Positions 59,132 through 64,000 of a stretch of 64,000 nt of DNA are shown here, piece after piece. Source of the stretch: Micromussa lordhowensis. Its lineage: Eukaryota > Cnidaria > Anthozoa > Scleractinia > Lobophylliidae. Under the pieces are notes generated by a model. That model searched no databases. It worked only from the letters and a program-made list of their open reading frames with translations, and was not told the DNA's origin. The position numbers and the translations under genes were made by a program. Position 1 is the first letter of the stretch. Each line of letters begins with the position of its first letter. Location: the NCBI GenBank assembly GCA_964020085.1, contig OZ026602.1, forward strand, positions 34,054,675-34,118,674, written 5' to 3'.

Positions 59132-59150
59132 GCAGAAAACTCCGCCTACG

Positions 59151-60094
59151 ACAAATTAGTAAAAGTAAATAAAACCAAAACACTCACACTAATACGAAAA
59201 ACAAATAAAAAACAGTTAAAGAGATTCCCTTCTTCTAGCTTCCAACTGATTCCTGACCCCAGATACTGATAAGATAATACATCAAATAACGACTGCCTAA
59301 AAGATTTTCCAGGTCGTTTTTATCATATGTGACCCTCCACGGGAAAACGGGTAAAAAGGTGATGACACGGGCACGCGTGCGATAACACGGCACGCTAAGC
59401 GTGACATTTGACACGGATATGTGCATATAAAATAAGCAAAACAATAAGTGTCACGGTGGCATTGTTTGGCACGGTTAGGCACACTGAAGCTTTTGTTCAA
59501 GTGAGCGTGTTGGATGTCTCGCTAAGAGTGCGATATAACATGGCAAAAGCGAGCAATATGACACGGTATTATTCTGAAAAGGAGTAATAGAAAGATCGTA
59601 CATGACGGACCAAAAGTGCATTCACATCAACCGACTGAGTTACCGGGAAGCTGTTGATGTGGAAAATAAAAGTATTTCATAAAACAACATATAGAAAATT
59701 GCCAACATTGTTATCTTGCAGAGAATACTGTTCATCAAGCTAGTTAACTAGTATAGAACGGAAAGAAATATCGAAGTCATTACATATACAGGTAACTTAC
59801 TAGTGCGAAGCCGTAAACTACGTCCTTGAATCGCTCTCAAATTCGAGGCAAAACGTTGTTGTTTATTTAAAGTACCCTTGACTATCAAAGTTTTATTTTT
59901 AAATCGAACAAATTTGATGCGTAAATTTCCTTTTTGACTGTAAACAACACAAAAAAACCTCAGCGAATTCGCGGTTCAGCTTTGTGTGACCTTATTATGG
60001 GTTATGAATACCACTTTGTTACTATGGTTACAAAGAAACAAACCTCTTGTCATTTCACTGAAACCTTCTCGGAAACCATCGCATACGGCTCATC
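59151..60094. other. Upstream region of the DUF7869-type gene, no gene
   Basis: A patch of repeated ACACGG/GCACGC words lies at 59370-59570 (GGGCACGCGTGCGATAACAC, GGCACGCTAAGCGTGACA). No exon is visible. The terminal inverted repeats of an element carrying the next gene, if it is one, could lie here but I could not pair them with the right side. Confidence 0.4.
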
Positions 60095-62035
60095 ATGGAA
60101 TACAGCACGGGCGATTTACAATGTTTAAATTTAGACTCGACAGATTTAGATCGTTTGGCAAGCTTGACTGATTCGTATTTCAGCAATTGTGAAAATGGAG
60201 AGGAAGCATTTGACTCGGCTTCTGACAGCAGTTCTGACAACGAGGATCAGGCAGATGAAGACGATAACTTTGACTACAAAGATGATGAAGATGTGGAACT
60301 GATGGAAGTTCACATGACTGAGCGAGCAAAAGTGCAGAAGTTCTATGCTGAAACATGTAAATGCAAATTGGGCCCGGATGAGAAGGCCTGCAGCCTTACC
60401 CTCACACTAGATGATTTCGTTGACTCTCGAAACAACTGCAAGGAACTGTCATCAACAGAACTTGACTTAATCTTACTAGGAACCATACAGAGCTCGTTAA
60501 ACTGCAATGACACAAGCATCTCTGGCAGAGTGGAAAAAAATCGGCAACATGCAAGAATGGCATACTTTTATCATGGGAAAAGAATTTGTTTGAAAACGTT
60601 TCTCTTTCTACATGGCATCCACAACAACCGATTGTACAGCCTGGTCAGACACTACCGGAAAAATGGCTTAACTTTACGTGTCCATGGAAATGCAAAACGA
60701 TTGCCCAGCAGTGCATCCTCTGCCGAAACAGTTGAACAGGTTGTAAAATTTATCAGAAACACAGCAGAAGAACAAGCCTTCCTTCTCCCTGGACGTGTAC
60801 CGGGTTTTAAGCGAATAGATGTCAAGCTGCTACCATCAAATCTAACTAAACATGGTCTTTGGAGACGGTATGCGGATATTTGTGCGAGCGTGGGTCAAGT
60901 CTCAGTAGGCTATTCCAAATTTTGTGACCTATGGAACCAGCTCTGCCCATTTATCCTGATTATGCGACCGGCTACTGATTTATGTTGGACGTGCCAGAGA
61001 AACAACAATAAGATTCACAGAACTGCAAATTTACCCGAAGCGGAAAAAGCAGAAGCCGTGAGAACCCAACAGGAACATCTTCGCCTCGCCTCTGGAGAGC
61101 GAGAACATTACAAGAGCTGTTGCGAGGAATCCAAACATCACGTTCAACATTTTCTCAAAGAAGTTGACTTTAACAAAACACGCGCACCTTGCTCATTCCA
61201 TGGAACTGTACATTACTCCTACGATTACGCGCAACAGCTTCATTACCCCTCAGATCCCAACCAGCCAGGACCAATTTATTTTAAGACGCCTAGAAAATGT
61301 GCGCTCTTTGGCGTTTGTTGCGAAGCAATTCCTCGCCAAGTAAACTTTCTTGTCGATGAAAATGTTTTGACTGGAAAGGGTGCGAACAGCACAATTTCTT
61401 ATGTGCATTACTTTTTTGAACGCCATGGACTGGGCGAAACTAACGCTCAACTGCACGCCGACAATTGCGGAGCACAAAACAAGAATTCAGCCTTCTTATG
61501 GTATTATTTGTGGCGCGTAATGAGCGGACTTCACAATACTATTAACTATCATTTCTTACTTCCTGGGCATACGAAATTTGCTCCTGACTGGTGCTTTGGT
61601 TTAGTGAAGCAGAAAACGAGGCGTACTTTTATTTCATCTTTATTTGACATTGCCAGAGCTGTGGAGGAATCTGCAGTTGTAAATACGGCTGAACTTGTGG
61701 GACTCCACAACGGGACTGTTTGTGTCCCTACCTATGACTGGGTCACTTACCTTCAGCAATATTTCAAGAAATTGCCACAGATTAAGTCCTACTACCACTT
61801 TAGATTTGACAAAAACTTCCCCGGAACTGTGTTCTGCAAAAGACATTGGTTCTCCGAAGAAAGGGCAGTAAACCTCCTCCGAAACGAAAATCAGCTTCCT
61901 CAACCGGGCCAGCTCCCAGCCATTGTCAATCCACAAGGGATAAGCAGAGAACGTGCCGAGTACCTTTATCGAGAGATAAGGGAATTTTGCCGCGATGGCA
62001 CTGAGAACTTAGTTGCACCAGTAGTTTCCGATTAA
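60095..62035 (+). CDS. Intact intronless DUF7869-type protein, candidate transposase, 646 aa
   Basis: A single 646-residue frame from ATG 60095 to TAA 62035. The N-terminus is acidic (SASDSSSDNEDQADEDDNFD). A Cys-pair motif, DLCWTCQRNNNKIH, lies at about residue 298. The core, about residues 400-520, reads VNFLVDENVLTGKG, then QLHADNCGAQNKNSAFLWYY and HTKFAPDWCFGLVKQKTRR. I recognise this as the DUF7869 family, expanded in cnidarians. Spaced acidic residues (VDEN, HADNCG, APDWCFG) could be an RNase H-like DDE/D triad, but that is inference. No stops or shifts, so it is either young or under selection. A possible polyadenylation signal follows at 62142. No terminal repeats were found, so a host-domesticated gene is not excluded. 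Confidence 0.78.
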   Translation: MEYSTGDLQCLNLDSTDLDRLASLTDSYFSNCENGEEAFDSASDSSSDNEDQADEDDNFDYKDDEDVELMEVHMTERAKVQKFYAETCKCKLGPDEKACSLTLTLDDFVDSRNNCKELSSTELDLILLGTIQSSLNCNDTSISGRVEKNRQHARMAYFYHGKRICLKTFLFLHGIHNNRLYSLVRHYRKNGLTLRVHGNAKRLPSSASSAETVEQVVKFIRNTAEEQAFLLPGRVPGFKRIDVKLLPSNLTKHGLWRRYADICASVGQVSVGYSKFCDLWNQLCPFILIMRPATDLCWTCQRNNNKIHRTANLPEAEKAEAVRTQQEHLRLASGEREHYKSCCEESKHHVQHFLKEVDFNKTRAPCSFHGTVHYSYDYAQQLHYPSDPNQPGPIYFKTPRKCALFGVCCEAIPRQVNFLVDENVLTGKGANSTISYVHYFFERHGLGETNAQLHADNCGAQNKNSAFLWYYLWRVMSGLHNTINYHFLLPGHTKFAPDWCFGLVKQKTRRTFISSLFDIARAVEESAVVNTAELVGLHNGTVCVPTYDWVTYLQQYFKKLPQIKSYYHFRFDKNFPGTVFCKRHWFSEERAVNLLRNENQLPQPGQLPAIVNPQGISRERAEYLYREIREFCRDGTENLVAPVVSD

Positions 62036-62141
62036 AAACAATGAATTTTACTTAGGAGTTACTACTTATTTATCGTTCGCGTTGGCTAGAGCAAGACTTA
62101 AACACTGTTAGTTATATTTATAAGAAGATTAATTTTTAGAA

Positions 62142-62147
62142 AATAAA
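62142..62147 (+). terminator. Probable polyadenylation signal of the DUF7869-type gene
   Basis: AATAAA lies about 107 bases after the stop codon at 62035, in AT-rich sequence. Position and context fit, but AATAAA is common in AT-rich DNA. Confidence 0.45.
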
Positions 62148-62199
62148 AATGCATCCTTTATATTTGTTTGTCTCTTTCTGACTAAATTTAGGCATAATT

Positions 62200-62879
62200 A
62201 TAAGCTGCCTAGCTTTACAATGTATAAGATATGACTAGAAGCGTTTCTTCCTATACATTTCACAAAGTAGACATATTTTCGCTGGCTTTCGCCTTGCGCT
62301 TCGAGTTTAATCGTGGCTCGCACTTCCCACACTTTTTGTAACCTCCGCTCATAACCTCCCGTGTGTTGAGACACTCGTCGACTGTAAGCAGTCTCTCGTC
62401 TTGCTCTAAAGACAATGGGAGTGAACCCAATCACAATGGAATTAAAAAGCACGTTACACGAGCAGAAAATCTGCGTCATCAATAAAGAGCCAATGCTACT
62501 CGTAGCTCACGGCTTCGCTGTTCGTGTAATGCGCTCTTTCACTATTTTTAGCGTCCTTCCCTTTTGACTTAAGCACGAAATAGACTGCTCACAGCCCAAT
62601 AAGTTCACAAAACGATAACTGTATTAGCATGTGAACAATTCCTTTTGTTAGTTCTCGTCTGCAAGGGCCGGGTCATGGTTGTTCACTGTTTTTTTTTTTC
62701 TTTTTTTAGCGCGCACGCTTGGGTACGCGAATCAAAACTTCTTTTTGAAGTGTATCAAACAATTCTTCCACTAGGTTGGGTTTCTTCTGACCACTGTGAA
62801 TAAAACCCCTTTGAAAAGTTACGATTGATACGTTAGTCGCGCAAACAATAAGTTTTCCGCCTATTAAGAATTACAATTA
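62200..62879. other. No gene recognised
   Basis: Short frames only. A T-run at 62692-62707 and a GCGCGCACGC patch are the only notable features. Confidence 0.35.
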
Positions 62880-63450
62880 AAGCTGCTCCACGCCTACGCA
62901 TCACAGGTTTCCTTAGAAACTTGTCCACATTGTTATGAAATAACTGGTGCGAATAAAAAGCTTTTAGAAAGAGAAAAAATAGAAATACCTTTTTTTAACA
63001 ATTAAAAAAAGACATGCCGACGCATGGCAGGTTTTTGAAACTTACTTACATTGTTATAAATGACCGGTGAGAATAAAAGCTTTTATCGATAAGTGCAGTT
63101 GTAAAAACTCCTAAATAGAAATAGCTATTTTTTTTAGCAAAAAAATAGTGCGCGCGTAGGCATCACAAGTTTGCTTGTCTTTTCTTAAACAAGAAAAGAA
63201 ACTAGCGAGAACGAAAGCGGTTTGAAAAGTACGTTCAATCGAATTTAGTTTTAATTGTGTAAACAAAATCCAATAGTTGACCATAGTTCTCCCATTAGCA
63301 TTTGGTTTTCGTTTCATGAAACCAGTTTCATCTTGGAGCTTTGTAACCAATCAATATAATTATGAGCCACAATGGGAATGGTAGCTCTTTAAAAAAAAAC
63401 CTGAACGGCGACGCATTACAACTTTGCTAAGAAAAACTACCGGTAATCGG
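62880..63450. repeat. Four diverged tandem units, about 125-140 bp
   Basis: Units share (C)GACGCATSRCAGGTTT-type text, then GAAACTT, TACATTGTTAT, CYGGTGMGAATAAAAGCTTTT and a poly-T/A stretch with AATAGAAATA. Copies start near 62885, 63013, 63145 and, more decayed, 63400. No coding function. Confidence 0.7.
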
Positions 63451-63689
63451 CATTGTCATTTCAAACTTTACCGCTCTTGCAGCCAAACAAAGGAAAAAAA
63501 TTAGCACCCTGTGTGAGTCACACCTATTGTCAACATTTCCGCAAACAGTTGAAAGCCAATGTTTTGATTGGCTTATTGCTAATCGCCTTCTGGTGAAATC
63601 GTATAAAGCAAGTGGATTATCAGTTTATTTCTCAACCAAAGAACTTGTTTCTTACAACCTTCCTCCAGAGTTGAAGTTAAGTAGCAGAA

Positions 63690-63891
63690 ATGTCTTTAAG
63701 AAATCTGACCAAAGTTCCAAAGTTAACCCTTGTTTATTTTGCCGTTGACAAAAAAACTTGTGTTGTCGGAACTAAAAAGTTACGAACAAAAGATGGTGAA
63801 AAAGCAATCGAGACTGTGCCAGAGAAGAACTGCCAAGTAACTATCAAACATGGCGGCAAGTTACTGGAAGCAATGGTTATTGCAGTAAATG
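63690..63891 (+). CDS. First exon of an uncharacterised gene related to the one at 35-36 kb
   Basis: ATG at 63690 opens 67 codons (MSLRNLTKVPKLTLVYFAVD, later CQVTIKHGGKLLEAMVIAVN) ending in donor AATG|GTAAGT with phase 1. The next acceptor TTATTTTAG lies at the very end of the window, and its exon begins ATG at 63998; joined, the codon across the junction would be GAT. The minus-strand gene at 35070-36098 has the same final words (ILAVNG), the same phase and the same exon-2 start (AT GAC). The start codon was chosen because this frame continues to the donor, whereas the overlapping upstream frame stops at 63748. Possible BEN-type family, unproven. Confidence 0.6.
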
Positions 63892-64000
63892 GTAAGTGTA
63901 CAGGGCATTTTTCTGTTGGAGTGTTGAAGTTTATTTTCTGCTTATTTATATTTTTTATGTATTTATTAATTTCTACATGTATTTTTTGTTATTTTAGATG

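Larger units (their letters stand above)
53625..59150 (-). mobile_element. Tx1/L1-like non-LTR retrotransposon, 5' truncated, with nested insert
   Basis: Minus-strand order is APE endonuclease, reverse transcriptase, C-terminal domain, then a 3' untranslated region of about 0.65 kb ending in AATAAAAGAGAATGGAATAAAA against the Helitron helicase. ORF1 is absent. The RT is split by the 1.56 kb TTAA element at 55839-57399. Two other frame breaks occur, near 58055 and in the 57600 region. Family-level assignment to the L1/Tx1 group is from RT and endonuclease wording. Confidence 0.88.

Noticed and set aside
1..64000. Transfer RNA or ribosomal RNA genes
   Set aside because: I looked for the conserved tRNA B-box (GGTTCGANTCC) and rRNA-like blocks by eye and found no convincing case; a covariance-model scan would be needed to exclude them.
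1..64000. Bacterial-style operons, ribosome binding sites, riboswitches
   Set aside because: Introns, polyadenylation-type signals and eukaryotic transposons show this is a eukaryotic nuclear sequence; such features are not expected.

Overview
This is eukaryotic genomic DNA, AT-rich and intron-containing, packed with transposable elements. Element families and protein wording (Kolobok, DIRS-type, Penelope-like, Helitron, DUF6589-, DUF7869- and HMGXB3-like proteins, YqaJ nucleases with SWIM fingers) fit a cnidarian, most likely an anthozoan such as a coral or sea anemone. That assignment is inference from family content. I see no clear single-copy host housekeeping gene.

Layout. 1-8.75 kb: a non-LTR retrotransposon split by a 6.8 kb Kolobok-type transposon flanked by TTAA. 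The Kolobok carries an 11-exon transposase that splices into one open frame on the minus strand, and a 3-exon P2X7-like gene on the plus strand. 9-14 kb: a hairpin MITE, diverged direct repeats, a possible F-box-like exon and a 1.4 kb TA-flanked non-autonomous element. 14.2-21 kb: minus-strand spliced genes for a SUMO-protease-like Ulp1 protein and an OTU-domain protein whose upstream exon resembles HMGXB3-like transposon proteins. 22.4-30.8 kb: an 8.4 kb TTAA-flanked structure with kilobase-long inverted arms, a THAP remnant, an internal exon and a nested 1.2 kb MULE-like MITE.

31-34 kb: a DIRS-type retroelement (gag, reverse transcriptase, tyrosine recombinase) that has lost its catalytic Asp-Asp loop and RNase H. 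34.5-38.45 kb: tandem repeats, a small spliced gene (35.0-36.1 kb), a dead Tc1-like transposase and a LINE endonuclease fragment. 38.46-46.88 kb: an element with matching inverted termini holding a SWIM/YqaJ lambda-exonuclease-like gene, a degraded DUF6589 gene and an 826 bp tandem duplication. 48.1-50.9 kb: an isolated first exon, a 200 bp gap, then a Penelope-like ORF (RT plus GIY-YIG) followed by a hammerhead-ribozyme-like core. 50.95-53.62 kb: a 5'- and 3'-truncated Helitron. 53.6-59.15 kb: a minus-strand Tx1/L1-like LINE that cuts the Helitron helicase and is itself cut by a TTAA/CCC...GGG piggyBac-like element. 60.1-62.0 kb: an intact intronless DUF7869-type gene. 63.7 kb to the end: first exon of a gene related to the one at 35-36 kb.

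The genes do not form one pathway; the window is a layered record of insertions. The most interesting candidates are the OTU plus Ulp1 gene pair, the YqaJ plus DUF6589 element, the intact Kolobok with its accessory gene, and the intact DUF7869 gene. Domain names are from reading motifs, without any database search. Exon boundaries come from GT/AG sites and phase agreement.
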